This document shows, piece by piece, positions 35,400 through 47,900 of a DNA stretch of 64,000 bases (the stretch's first letter is position 1; every line of letters starts with the position of its first letter). This stretch comes from Rhytidiadelphus loreus (lineage: Eukaryota > Streptophyta > Bryopsida > Hypnales > Hylocomiaceae). A model generated the notes under the pieces. It ran no database searches and had not been told where the DNA came from. It saw only the letters and a list, made by a program, of their open reading frames with translations. Location: assembly GCA_947034895.1 (NCBI GenBank), contig OX344762.1, positions 18,084,760-18,148,759 of the forward strand, given 5' to 3'. Made by a program: the position numbers and the translations under genes.

Positions 35400-36114
35400 T
35401 CAAGTTTGAGGAAGTTCTATAATCACACTAAACTAGTAGTACAACCATTTGAAACATTGGGTAGCTATCCTCTCAATGCATTAGAAACATCATGGTTTGA
35501 CAAAATTTGAATGTAAACTTGAGAATATTTCTAAATTTTGGATTAAAATGAATGTAAGTCCAGATGAATATATGACCATCTAAATGAATAAAATTGTTAA
35601 AATTGTCACAACAGATGATAACACTATACACTTGATATACCAAATAGCTACTCTATAAGAAGCTTTGTCCCTATCCCTCTATAGTAGTTGATCCATTTTT
35701 TATCACCCCCCCATTTGGGCAAGTACGTTGCTCTCTTTCTATACAAGAAGAGATGAATACATAGTGATAAATGATGGTGCAATTCTTGATGCAGTTATGG
35801 TACATTATGATTGGCTACAACTCCTACAAGACTCTCAATATTGCAACCAACCTAAGGTGGATTTTGTAGCCACCCCTTGGTCGGAAATAGGAAGGTCTAT
35901 ATGACAAGTATGGGGCGAATAGAATCTTCAGCTAAAAATTTCATAGTAATTAAATTTTGAGAAATAAAACTCTTGAAAATTATAGAATCCTTCCAAATAC
36001 TATTTTTGTGCACGAGAAAATTTCCACACTCAAGAAACTTGCTCTCGAAATACACGTAAAGCCCAATCAACTGAAGTGCAATATCTTTTTATGACCCCTC
36101 ATATCCGTGAGATC
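35400..36114. other. Gene-free spacer
   Basis: AT-rich, nothing recognised. Confidence 0.4.
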
Positions 36115-36430
36115 ACAATTGTGAGATCTTAATCTCACAAGGCTAACCTCACAGGGTTGATCTCATAAGGTCAACCTTGTGTAAATTGTGAGGGTAGATT
36201 AATTTAAAAAAAATTCACAACAGGTCTTAACTGGGCTTTACGCCGGGAGAGTCCCTCTTCATCGGGCTTTCCGTAATAGGGCTCCCTCGACGTCGGTCAA
36301 GCTACGCCCTCCTTCCTACTCCGGCACCCTATTACGGGAGGCCTTCCTCATTAGGCCTCTCCCCTTACGTAATTGCTTAAGCGGTTGGAAATGGGTTGGC
36401 TACCTTAGCACTACTATAGGAGGGGGCTGC
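36115..36430. repeat. GC-rich block with hairpin, unassigned
   Basis: First part (36115-36200) is built from short TGTGAGATC / GATCTCACA repeats in both orientations. The GC-rich part contains an exact 11-bp inverted repeat, CCGTAATAGGG near 36270 and CCCTATTACGG near 36330, with weaker pairing outwards. No coding frame. Sharply different in composition from surrounding DNA. Confidence 0.5.
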
Positions 36431-36914
36431 AGAATCTCTCAATCATTTACAAGCGCCCTACAAATGTTGTGAAAATCATGCAGAAGCAGTTTTGTGTGAT
36501 GTATTTTTTATGTTGAGAACCGCCCATCCGAAGTGGTTCATTCTAGAATAATTTTAGGGTGGAAAAGGTGATTGTAGTGTATAGTATTTAGTCATGAATG
36601 AATGATGATGTGCCTCACATTGGAAGTGAAGTGTAGTTAATGAGATGCAATAATTTTTAATTGTAATTTGGAACTAAACTAAATTAAGATGTGTTTTGCA
36701 TGGTTTAGGGAGCGTCATGAACACTTTAAGTTGTCATTTGATCCATTCACTGCTATTTTTATATTCTTTACAACTACAGTCTATGTGTGTAATGAGCGAC
36801 TGATGCACTTTTACCTTATAAAAATCGCCAAAATTCATTTTTACTTTGAATTTTCTAAAAAAAAATTGAATAACAGCTCCTCTTCTTTCTCTATTGTTTT
36901 ACATACTTTCAGTT

Positions 36915-37208
36915 TCACTGGCTTCTCCAAACAGGCCTATATTTCCTTGCATGCACCATTACTGAACCTTCTACCTTAGTACTAAGCTTGCATAGTTTGA
37001 GTCGTTCCTTTGTCCATCCATCGAAGCTTAGTTTGTGTCCATGCAAAGCCTCCTCCCATGTGGTCCAGCTAGAACCAATAAATGGGCACAGATCGCAAGT
37101 GCCATCATCATCATGCATGCACCAACCTTGTTTTGAGAGTAAAGAAAACTTGGGTGAAACAAAGGTTGCTCCATTGATTGTTAAGATGCACACAGCCGGT
37201 GACAAAAA
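36915..37208 (-). other. Uninterrupted 98-codon frame, gene-fragment-like
   Basis: The minus frame has balanced composition, with Cys, Trp and acidic clusters (GWCMHDDDGTCDLCPF) and no stop codon, unlike the AT-driven frames around it. It starts with TTG, has no clear exon boundaries and resembles no family I know. It lies next to the inverted segmental repeat arm and may be a captured or decayed gene piece. Confidence 0.2.
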
Positions 37209-37273
37209 CAAAGAATTGTCACGAGGTTGAGGTGGAAGAGAAGAGAAACAGGTGCAGCAATCTTCATCAACCA

Positions 37274-37600
37274 GCTAAGCTTAGCTCGTACCACCCGGTG
37301 TTTTGCAAAACTGACCTGTTGTAGAGACTCCTGCCTAAGGTAGTCTGCTTTTAAAGCGATCATTTAAGAGCTGATTTCCTATTCAGGGAAGCTAAACTCC
37401 TTGAATCAATTGTCAGTAAATTTTCATAGGAAGAAAAAAGGAATTGGCATCTAACCCAAGTCGTTTCTTTTTTTTTTGACCTTCGAGGAATTAGTTACAA
37501 ATTTTTGAAGTTGAAATGTAGTGGTCACTAAAAGCAACCACGTCCTGAAATGTACACTGCTTGATACATTGAAGAAAGAAAAATGTACCTCTATATCATT
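37274..37600. repeat. Inverted segmental repeat, arm 2
   Basis: Reverse complement of 28980-29292 at about 75-80% identity by eye. Followed immediately by the foldback arm copy, as would result from an inverted duplication of the 26-29 kb region. Confidence 0.65.
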
Positions 37601-37795
37601 ATTACTTTTAGAGCATGGGCGCTTTTAGAGCATATTACCCCAATGTGTACACTTTCAAAACATGACATGGCATCTTGGATTCACTTGGAATCAGTGTTTT
37701 GAAAAAATATACAACTATGGGAAAGACCTAGCAAAAATTAAGACAATTCAACAATAGGAACTAGGCTCATATGCTTATTCTCTACTCCTTCACTT

Positions 37796-38190
37796 TTCAT
37801 GAATGGTTTTGTTACAAAAATCTATTTTACGAGAATCTATTTTATAAAATTTGGGCATTATCATCCCAACATTGAAATCCCTATAGAAGGAATTCTAAAC
37901 CCTTTTTTTTTAGATGCTTTTAGAAGAAAAGATGCATGTACTGATGTTTCCTACATATCTATCTATGCAATCAATTTAAGAGAATTCATTACCAATATTT
38001 TTCAATCAATTATCATGAATATGAAATGAAATAATTCACCAAAAATGGAGTTTGTTTTTTTTGAAATGGAAATTTGGTGTGCTTGATTGGGATTGCGTGA
38101 GAATTGAATGTTAATTATGCAAGACAAAAAATGCCAATTGTATTCTATATTATGCAAAAAAATTGAATGTCACAATAGACAGTTTGTAAG
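37796..38190. repeat. Single-arm copy of the foldback element
   Basis: From about 37882 it parallels 26760-27078 (TTGGGATTGCGTGAGAATTG, TTATGCAAGACAAAAAATGC, CAGTTTGTAAG). The opposite arm is mostly missing. Confidence 0.65.
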
Positions 38191-38816
38191 ATTATTGGAC
38201 CCGACTAAGTTATACAGTACATACTTTCACGGTAATGCAATTGTCTATGGAGAGAGCATCCAAGTCTAAGGTCAGTGTCTCCCAAACCCACACAATGCAT
38301 CAGAAATACTACACTAATTTAGGGCACTCAAGTATACAGCACAATTCATGGTGCACTGTGGGTATTGGGTATACTTACTGTACCTTATGTCCACCCTTAG
38401 CTTGGTCACAAATTGTGAGCTCAAGATCATGAATTTTAGCAAGTGAGTACAGATTCAACATCCCACAAAGTCATCAAGAGAAATGTTCCACGGCAAAATT
38501 TGCGCCACAAAATGCCTGTTAGACTTTCTACAACATTTAGCGACTGTCGCTGTCACTGTCACTGAGGTCTGAGTGGGTGATTCTTCAGACTTTCCAAGTA
38601 ACATGAATGGGATCTTCCAAAAGAGCAACAGCTGTTAGCTAGTGTCTCGATCAAGGTCATAGAATTTCTTCCGTGGAGAACCAGTGTTTCTAGGCTTTTC
38701 AAACACAAAACTTACAAACATTGTTGACAGACACCTTTTAGGTAAGGTAGAACCTAAAATAAACACTCTCAAGAACACCAACGACTTCGAGATGATCGAT
38801 TTATTCCTTCATTTGA
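38191..38816 (+). promoter_or_regulatory. Upstream region of the CYP703 gene
   Basis: No gene. Contains a short CTGTC(G/A) hexamer tandem at about 38541-38564 and presumably the P450 promoter. No transcription-factor site is distinctive enough to name. Confidence 0.3.
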
Positions 38817-38826
38817 GATATAAAAC
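38817..38826 (+). promoter_or_regulatory. Candidate TATA box of the CYP703 gene
   Basis: GATATAAAAC lies 80 bp upstream of the chosen ATG, a plausible spacing for a start site near 38850 and a short leader. Confidence 0.35.
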
Positions 38827-38905
38827 ACCAGCCCCCTCTTGAACAAAATCAGTGGATTCAAGTCTAGGATTTGCAGCAGGCTCATTCATTTGTTTTTGTG
38901 GCAAC

Positions 38906-41900
38906 ATGGATAGTCTTGGGACTACGGTTCTGGCACGATATTGTTCACAATGTTCGCAATATTGGAGTGGAAGTCTGAGGATCCTCGTGACTGTAGGTGC
39001 CGTAGTTGTGGTAGCCTGGCTTATCTCGATGTTGCGGCATATGTGGCGCGGGGAGAATCCGAAGCAACGATTGCCGCCAGGTCCGAAGGGTCTTCCGCTT
39101 CTGGGCAACCTGCACCAAGTCGGCAGCGCGCCGCACCGGTCGATCACGGCCATGCACAAGAAGTACGGTAGCATCCTCTTCCTGCGCCTGGGATCGGTGC
39201 CCACCGTGGTGGTAGACAGTCCAGAGCTCATCGCGGAGATCACCAAAGCGCAAGACAACGTGTTCTCCTCGCGCCCCGACATGACCTTCACGAAGATCGT
39301 GGTGTGCGACGCGCACGACTTCGCCATGGCGCCCTACGGAGCGCACTGGCGCCACGTGCGGCGGATTTGCGTGAACGAGCTGCTGACGCCCAAGCGGCTG
39401 GACAGCACGGCCAGGGAGCGGAGGGAGGAGTCGAGGTTGCTGGTGCAGGCGGTGCTGGAGGCATCCAGGAAAGGCGAAGTCGTCGATCTGCGGGATGGGT
39501 TTGCAGCCGTTTCTATGAATGTCATGTGTCGCATGTTGCTCGGGCGACGGGAGTTCGGTCCCCTGGGACAAGCGCCAGTGGACTTCAAGCACCTTGTTCA
39601 CGAGCACTTCCGCTTGATGGGCGCACTCACGCTTCGGGATTTTGTCCCCGTTCTCGGACAATTCTGCGACTGGCAGAGATTTGAACGCGACATGCACAAA
39701 GTACGTAAGTACATTGAGGCTCTGATCAATAGCTAGCCTCCAGTATCAATTAAATTTCGCGATTCCAGCAACAAAACGTACTTGAACGCTCCCGTCCACC
39801 TGTTCAAACGCAAATTGCGTTGAGATATCAAATTGCGTTGCCCAATATATACGAATGGCCGAGTTCACTGCAATCGATCTCGAGCCGCGCGCGAGACCTC
39901 TTCCAAGCTAAATATGTAGAATTTGAGATGCAGATTTGATTCCTCTGTTTCTAAATGAATGTCGATCCCCATGACTGCAGCTGCGGAAAGCATACGATGA
40001 CATTCTGGATGCAATCATCCAAGAGCACAGGGACTTCGCAAGTGGCAAGCGAGCAGGCGGGAAGCAAGACGATTTCATCAGCGTGCTGCTGGAGCTTCCT
40101 GGCGAGAACGGCGCTCCTTATCTGGACGAGCGAACCATCAAGGCTCTCATTGTTGTAAGTCATCCTTCACATTGCATTTGCCTTGTACCAATTCCCCTCA
40201 TTCCTGCTTTAGCATTGGCACCAGGGTGAATGCAAGAAACACCGGTACTATTTGGCGTCACAATTGGAATGACGGAGATGCAATTTGCCATATCTTTTGG
40301 GAAATGAAGTCCATGTACTTGAAATTTTTATTGGAGATGGCTAACTTGGAAGTCTTTAGATTCCTTACTTTTGAGAAATTTTGAAAAAAAATCCTTTAAT
40401 TAAATTGTAATTTACCTAATTTGTCACACTTTGCGTTTTAGGGTTTTTTAGTACTGTGGAGCATCCAAAAATGATGATGTATGTCTAGGATTGTTGTGGG
40501 CTATTGCCTCAATAGAAGGGCATGTGCCCACCAAAGGGCATTCAAAAAAACACAATTCTTTGTCTTCAACATGCATGCAAATAGGGGTCCCTTGCCCATA
40601 GTGCTCCTAACATTTATGATGGTTTCAATTTTTAGTTTTTGGTGAAATGTAATCACTATCAAGTCTCTACAAATGGCCAATTTTTAGTTTTTTTTATTCA
40701 TGATTTTCTAATTATTATTAATTTATACTTAGTTTTATCTACTTTCTGTGACAAACTGTCATTTTTTTTAAGTAGTACAATTTCAGTATTATAAAGTACT
40801 CAAAAGTACTACTGGCCATTGATTTTTCAAATCAACGGCTGAGATTGCTCTGTTTTGCAGTACTAGCAGTACTTGTAGTACTGAGCAGAAAAAACACAGT
40901 TTTGGCAGAACGCTCCCTAAATCGTTCGGTGTTTCTTGCATCCACCCACCATAACGCTGAAGCAGCTCCATGTTATGAAAAATAATTAACATGTCTCTTG
41001 CTATCAATGTATGAATGTCATCTATGTAAAAATGGGGTCCCTTGAGGTTATGGTTGAACCCATATATAATATTAGCTCGTCTGAATTGCACTTACAATCC
41101 TTTGTAAGAGAATCTTATTAGAGGATTTGCAATCCAGGAACGCAAATATTGAGATTTAACTTTACAAATTTCAAAGTCTGATGCTTTGAATATTGATTAT
41201 GATCTTTAGCATACTCAGAATTGACAGCTGAAAATTTGACAGGAGACTGACAAATAACAACGTGATCTTCAAGTTAAGATCATATTGTAGCTGAATTTGA
41301 CTTATTAGGCACCCAAAATGAAAGGTTGAAGAATCTAAATTTGGTTGTCGGATTTAAATGCCATTCACATTGACTAATTATGTTTCCGATGACAGCAGTC
41401 AAGATCATGGCTATCAGCTAGAAAGCACTACCCACGTCCTTGATCGCCATGACCTAATCTCATGGCTTCCCAATCCACAATAACTCCCATCCACTTCCCA
41501 CCCCCGCAGGATATGATGGCCGGTGCGACCGACACCTCCGCGGTGACCAACGAATGGGCGATGGCCGAAATCCTCCGCAACCCTTCTATCCAGCTCAAGC
41601 TCCAAACAGAGATCGACTCCGTGGTCGGGCACCATCGCACCGTCACCGAATCCGACGTCTCCCACTTCCCTTACCTCATGTGCGTGGTGAAGGAGACGTT
41701 CCGCCTCCACCCCGCAGGTCCGTTCTCCATCCCTCGCGAGTCCATGGAAGACACCACGGTGGCAGGATACCACATCGCGAAAGGCACGCGCGTGCTGCTC
41801 AACTTCTACTCTTTGGGGCGGTCGGAGCGCATCTGGGAAGAGCCTGGAGAGTTTCGGCCGGAGAGGTGGGAGGGGGAGGATCTGGAGAGGATCCAGGACG

Positions 41901-42163
41901 CGGAGTTGAGGATTGTGCCGTTCGGGAATGGGCGAAGGGGGTGCCCCGGGAGCTTGTTGGGCGGTACGATGGTGATGGTGACGCTGGCGAGGCTGCTGCA
42001 TGGGTTCGAGTGGGGGTGGGCGGAGGGCGTGACGGCGGAGACGGTGGACATGGCGGAGAGCTTTGGGACGACCATTCCGATGAGGGCCAGGTTGCGGGCG
42101 CTGGCGACGCCGCGGTTGCCAGTGCACTTGTATGCCGAGTTGGAGGATCACACGGCTACCTAG
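38906..42163 (+). CDS. CYP703: CYP703-type cytochrome P450 (fatty-acid hydroxylase), three exons
   Basis: Exons 38906-39700, 39981-40154 and 41510-42163 join in phase 0 (donors GTACGT and GTAAGT; acceptors CTGCAG and CCGCAG) to give 540 residues. I start at ATG 38906; the further open frame upstream begins only with GTG. Features: membrane anchor (about 24-43), hinge PPGP (57-60), I-helix AGATDTS (327-333), KETFR (384-388), PERW (440-443) and heme loop FGNGRRGCPG with Cys468. The block around GATDTSAVTNEWAMAE and LPGENG is diagnostic of CYP703 as I recall it. CYP703A2 hydroxylates lauric acid in-chain in the ER to supply sporopollenin precursors for pollen or spore walls. The second intron, just before the I-helix, is the one common in plant A-type P450s; the first seems additional. 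High GC and intact, so probably functional. Confidence 0.85.
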
Positions 42164-42850
42164 CTAGTGTCGAACACACAGCCGAATGGGGCCGATGAGA
42201 AAAGCTTCAGGTCCCTCCAAATTTTGTTCAAAGCACCCCCATCAATCCTACCGTGTCAAGGATGCAACATCAAAACTAAGTTGAGTTGAACTTTTGCACC
42301 GTGATGGGTCAATTCAGTATTTAGGGAACACAATTGGTGCTGAAGGAAGGAGTCAAGAAGTTGAAAGGCTCGTCAAATATGAAATATGAAATTATGGCAA
42401 GTTCATTTGGTTGAGTTGGGGAGGTGATGCCCTTAGAGCATCATAACATTGTTTAACAAGAAGCATTCGTCCCTAAAAGAGGGTAGAAGATTGAAGAATA
42501 TAAGATGATATCCCTTTGTAGAATCCAAGGAAGTCAAACTACCTTATGTAGCTTTTGAAAAAACATACTTTCCTATATATCAGGATCTCTTCAATGAGTC
42601 TCCTACAACTAGCAGTGAATAGTGTTATAATGGCCCAAAGTATGTCAAATAAGTGAGCTTTGCAATTTTTTGGATGAAAAGTGTTCAATTAATGCATGAC
42701 TTTGCCAAAATATTTTCTATCTTGCACATCAAAAATTACAATTTTGTTGGAGTTGAGCAACTTCACCAAGATCTCTTTTTCTTTAATAAATAATTCATTG
42801 GATCAACAATGACGAATATCCCTTTTGTTTTTGAACACTAGGGGACTTGT
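42164..42850. other. 3' flank of CYP703 and spacer
   Basis: Presumed 3' UTR followed by AT-rich DNA; no gene. Confidence 0.35.
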
Positions 42851-42852
42851 AA

Positions 42853-43450
42853 TTGGTCAATAGGCAAAATAGAGTGTTGCATGGGTGGGACAAATCCATG
42901 AAACAATATCCTATGTGTTTTGACAAAATGAATGATGTTTCCCCGGACCATTGGCCTTGCTTGACCTTAGGGCCTAAATGATGAAAGCAACAAAGAAATA
43001 CATACTAGATAACCGATCAAGACAACAGATCTAGGCAACAATGTTAATGCACCCTAATGCATCCTTTTGTGTAGAATGTTGGCAACAATGTTAATGCACC
43101 CTAATGCATCCTTTTGTGTAGAATGTTGGCAACAATGTTAATGCACCCTAATGCATCCTTTTGTGTAGAATGTTGGTTGATAGGCAAAATAGAGTGTTGT
43201 ACGGGTCGGGCAAACAAGTAATCCATTAATTCCATGAAATAATGTCTCCTATATTTTGACAAACTAAATGATGTTTCCCTAAACCATTGACTACGTTCTC
43301 AAAGCAATGAAACACAAAGAAATATATACTCCGTACTAAATAACCGATCGAGTATACAAAAACAAACATACTAAATAACCAATCAAGTCACCAGTACAAG
43401 GCAATAATGTGAATGCATCATTAATACATCCTAATGCCCTTTTTGTGTAG
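42853..43450. repeat. Local duplication of a unit of about 320 bp
   Basis: Two tandem, diverged copies start near 42853 and 43176 (ATAGGCAAAATAGAGTGTTG, then TTTTGACAAA and AATGATGTTTCCC blocks, ending in the TGCATCCTTTTGTGTAGAAT type). The first copy contains the expanded 47-bp array. Confidence 0.65.
43034..43174. repeat. 47-bp tandem repeat, three perfect copies
   Basis: Unit starts GGCAACAATGTTAATGCACC and repeats at 43034, 43081 and 43128 without a mismatch. The related copy near 43401 has a single diverged unit, so the expansion is recent. Confidence 0.9.
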
Positions 43451-44351
43451 ACAATGTTGTTTGGTCATGTAAATATACCTCAACCAATTCTTATAAGCTC
43501 TCCAAATAGTTGTATTGGCAGTCGGATATATGAATTGAAGCCAAGTCGCAACCATTGCATTGGATCATTGCATTTGTATGAAAGATATATTAGCCTTCAA
43601 AATCCCCATATTGAAATCTCGTATAGAATCTATGAAAATTTATGAGAGATTGCATCCAAAAACACATCCAAAAACACATCCAAAACAAGTATAGGCTACA
43701 CAATATGGGTACATGGATTGTAGTGATTCAAAATGCATAGGAAGGAATCTCTAAGGACATGCTAGATTTTTTTTAATTTTCACAATGCCCCATAGAACAA
43801 GGTAGTACTACCAATAGGCATCAAGCTAAAGAAGCCATAATGTTCCAAATTTTAATATTTTTTTTAAAGTACTCTTATTATATAACTTGGAAACACAAAG
43901 ATGTTAATGTATGATTGTGTACATATCCAATGGCATTGTACCACATTCACCAAAAGGTTATGATCTTCTATCTCTTTCTTGTACCAATCAAGAAAGGAAG
44001 TTCTCCATTGATAAAAGCTCCATCTACAATAAATGTGAGAAAGTTTTGATTGTGAGTTGTAACACATTAGAAACAAGCATCTAGGGACTCGATTATAAGT
44101 TGTAGGATTGGGGTATAGTAGTTGACCCCTTTCTAACCAAGCACCTATTTTCATAGATTAGACTACTATGTTTTTAACCAACTATGATTTAGGTGATAGC
44201 TCATGCAAAGCAAGAGCAACACAAATGTTGGGGAGGTGTACATTGAAAGTATACAATGATCACAAGATGTCCATTGGAAGCCACAATTATCACTTACATT
44301 GAAGTGTTGTCAATTTTATAAACAACCTATAAATTCATAGTAATTTTGTTT
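43451..44351. other. Gene-free spacer
   Basis: A 96-codon minus frame (43864-44154) has somewhat protein-like composition but no ATG context or family resemblance that I can support. Confidence 0.3.
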
Positions 44352-44355
44352 TTAA

Positions 44356-44588
44356 CCCTTGAGCGTTGATGGGGTGATGCTCAAAATCATCCTTTTGTAT
44401 TACCATGTGAATCATTGGTCAAAAATATAGCAAAAGCACCTATTGGAAGTCAAAGTACTGTAGGAGATCTTTCCTTTCCAAACCCAATTCCAAGGATGAA
44501 TAATTACCCTTTCGTCTACACTCGAAGTTTACACTCGAAGATTCCTCGTCAGCCATCGGACGTTTGACGTCGTGTCGACGTTCAAGGG
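44356..44588. mobile_element. TTAA-type MITE, 233 bp
   Basis: TTAA at 44352-44355 and 44589-44592; termini CCCTTGAGCGTTGATGGGGT and ...GACGTTCAAGGG are near-perfect inverses. Full-length relative of 14642-14832 in opposite orientation. Confidence 0.8.
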
Positions 44589-44952
44589 TTAAGAAAAAAA
44601 TGTAACAAAAAAATGAAGTCCTTCTCAAATCTAAATTGCTTAAGTGATGGGAAAGGGGTCGTCTACCTTATATCACATTTGGAACACTCATATCCATGAA
44701 CTTGGAAACATACAGGGCACAATCATGACAAGCGTAAATCACCACAGTAAATGACTACCGATACATAAAATGAACCATGACTCTCAAGGCATCTGCATCA
44801 ATATGAAACACTAAATCCTGATAGTGGATTTCAGAATAAATGAACCAATTTTCCCAACGAGATATATCTCCAAGCAAAAAAAGTAAACAAAATTTCCATC
44901 TGAGATTCTAAACCCAGACGAGCATCTAGCAGCCTGAAAGAAACAGAGAAAG

Positions 44953-47900
44953 TTACTTGTCCCGCATTTTATCAACTACCTTTCCTCTTCCTTTAGATTT
45001 CTCCTTATCTTTCTCCTTGTCTTTCTCCCCGTCTCTCTCTTCATCCTCATCTCTCTCTTTATTTCCACCCATCAGCTCGTCTACGCAGAAGCAGTACAGC
45101 TCCTGATGCAGTTGTTGCCATTGCTGGCCGTTATTCAAAGCCCGGCGCAACTCTGATCTTAACCTTTCTAATTCCATTTGCATTGCTGCCGTAGATCCTC
45201 GTTGCTGTGCAAAAAAACTAACAATTTAGTGCGTGCCCCGTCGAACAATACGTAAATTTTCAAACAATACATGAAGCTATACATATAATTTCAGGAAATG
45301 CAGGCGGAAAAAATGAAGCGTAATTTCCTGAGATACATAGACATGAGGCAGAAAATAGCTACAATCGACCAATTACTATATTGTACTGCAGAAAAGAAAT
45401 TACAACTAGCAGGGTACAACAAAGAAAACTTCAGCAAGGGAGACACATGTCAAACAAGCGAACCGACCTCTAGCTCCTGTATTTGGCGCTCCATGGCAGC
45501 ATAGCTGTATGAATGACCCTCAAAATCCTCTTCCTCTGGATAGGAAGAAGGAAGTACAACCAATGGACCTTCCCAAGAATTAGGCTCATGAGATACCGAA
45601 TCTGATGCAACATATTTGCTTAATGGAGCCACAGGAATCATTGGAGTTCGTCTATTCATAGGCCGTCCCTGCTGCGTGCCATGCGGTAATAAAGGAGATC
45701 GTGGCAACACAAGCAGGCAACTAATAGGTCCTGCATTGATCACGAGAGAATAAACATGTTAGCAACACTTGATGAATAGTTTGAATACTTTCAATTGGCT
45801 ATGGCATAATAGCGAGAGCAAAGTAAATAAATATTAAACAAGACTACGGTTCATGAGGTTGAAATGATTTGGTTTTTAATCCCTAATTGCCTAAGCAAAA
45901 ACTAGGAAATCCACTTTGGGAGCTAACATTCAATTAGAGGAACTGTCAGAATGCACTTCAATTGTTCAAAAACGTAGGATATGATCTTTCCGTTCTATAG
46001 GTATATTTTTTTAACCTTCCTTGAACCCTAAGTATTTCAACTCCAAAGGATATGGAAGCGGCCACTTTTGGCCATTCGGGCACTTAGGGCTAATGTGCAA
46101 ACCATATGAACCAAAAAAATATAAGCCTGATACATTACACCACAATGCCTGCTACGCTTTAGGCATATGTGGAACATGGCCAAGAAAAACACCTTTGTTG
46201 TGTGTAAAGGTTCTTAAAACTTGACGGCTTGCTGTGTCCCAGAGACGAGCTGTGCAGTCCTCAGATCCCGAAACTAGCGATACTCCATCCATACTGAAAG
46301 CTAATGAAGTGACAGCTCGGCTGTACAAAAACAACTGGAAGTAAGATACTCAAATAACTGATAGATCGATCAGCACAATCATGAACTTTCCTACAAAACA
46401 TACTTGGTAATATCATTTTTAATTAAAAATTACTTTACCTGTGGCCAATAAGAGCAGCATCAGTACCAAGAATCCCATCAGCGAGAATGCCAGAAGTAGT
46501 AGGCACTCCAAAATTTAGAGCAGTGATAAAAATCCTGCCATCTGCACCACCCGCATACAACGCATACTCTCCAGGGTCTAATACAACAGCATTTAATGCT
46601 GTCGGAAACACTATTGACCTCAAAAGAGTTCCAAGGGCAAGGCTCCAAATCTGTGAACACACACAACCCAACCTGAGCCACTCAGAAACAATAAAACACA
46701 AAAAAAAAGAAAAAAGAATAAGGGACTTATAGATTAAGATCAAGCTTTCCAGAATTTACATTGTCATTTGAAAACATATTTAACCCCTAAAGGACCTAAA
46801 TTTATGGTTATGAAATGAACAATTTCAGAGATCATATTGTGAAACATATGATTCAGAAAGGGAAAAATTATATACCATCAGGATCAATAAAGATCAATGC
46901 ATGTGTTTGTCAAAAAATAAATAGAGTTGATCAATAGAAAGTCCCCATATCACCCACTCAAAACTGCTAGAAAAAACATGAGGTTCAATTTAGACCTCCT
47001 GGTCCTCTGAGGTTTAAGATGAGGTAGGAGGAAAATGTAAAGAGTAATGAACGACCACCTTGCATGTGTGATCCAACGAGCAAGAAACGACAATAGCACT
47101 AGAGCCACCAGAGCCTGCAAGAAGCCCTGTCACTGGCAAGGTATGGTCAGACCAACCATACATAGCAGCGACTTGTCCCTCCGCCCCTTGACCATCCTCT
47201 CCCGTGTCTAAAACCCTGTAGAAAGAGGGTGCATAAGTCAGCAATCAGCGATGAACGATCAACCAGCACAATGTCACACAAACAAGACGACGACTCCGTC
47301 GCAAAAACAGGAGACGGATTTCAGGGTTTAGGGTTTTAGCTCAGAAAGAGGCATGTTCCAGTGGCAGCGGATGAAAAATAAACTAAATATCAAATACTGT
47401 GTAACTGCAAGATTCTGTAGCTGCTTAATCCAAACACACGAAGTATGGCATGCTCTAATCACTAGCTGGACACCACAGACGAAGGAAAGAACCTGAGAAG
47501 AGGCCAGACATTGATGAGGCCGTCATCCGCTCCAGAGATGAGCAATGAGTCGTCATCAGAGAACACTAAGCAACTCACGTTCTTGTAGTGGCCTGGCCAA
47601 AGCCTTAGCAACCTCCCAGTCGCCACCTATAAACCACAGAGCAAAAATCTTTCAACATAGGGTTGACAAAATAATTAAGAATAAATCCTGCACACACTGC
47701 ATAATTCCTCTTCCTAAAGTGAAATGCTTTCCACTTGCGATCCATTCATGATTTCTTCCGTGGTATGTCCATTCGACGATATATATCATAAACTCACTTC
47801 CCAGAAGTAGATTCGGCCAGACGCACCACCACCGGCAAGGTAAGCACCATCACTTGTGCACGCAAGAGGGCCGATCGGCTCCACCGGGTAGCTCTTGAAT

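Noticed and set aside
38945..39697. 250-codon minus frame opposite the P450 first exon
   Set aside because: Shadow of the GC-rich P450 exon.
41414..42198. Long frames on both strands across the last P450 exon
   Set aside because: Arg/Pro/Gly-rich shadows of high-GC codons; the P450 frame carries all catalytic motifs.
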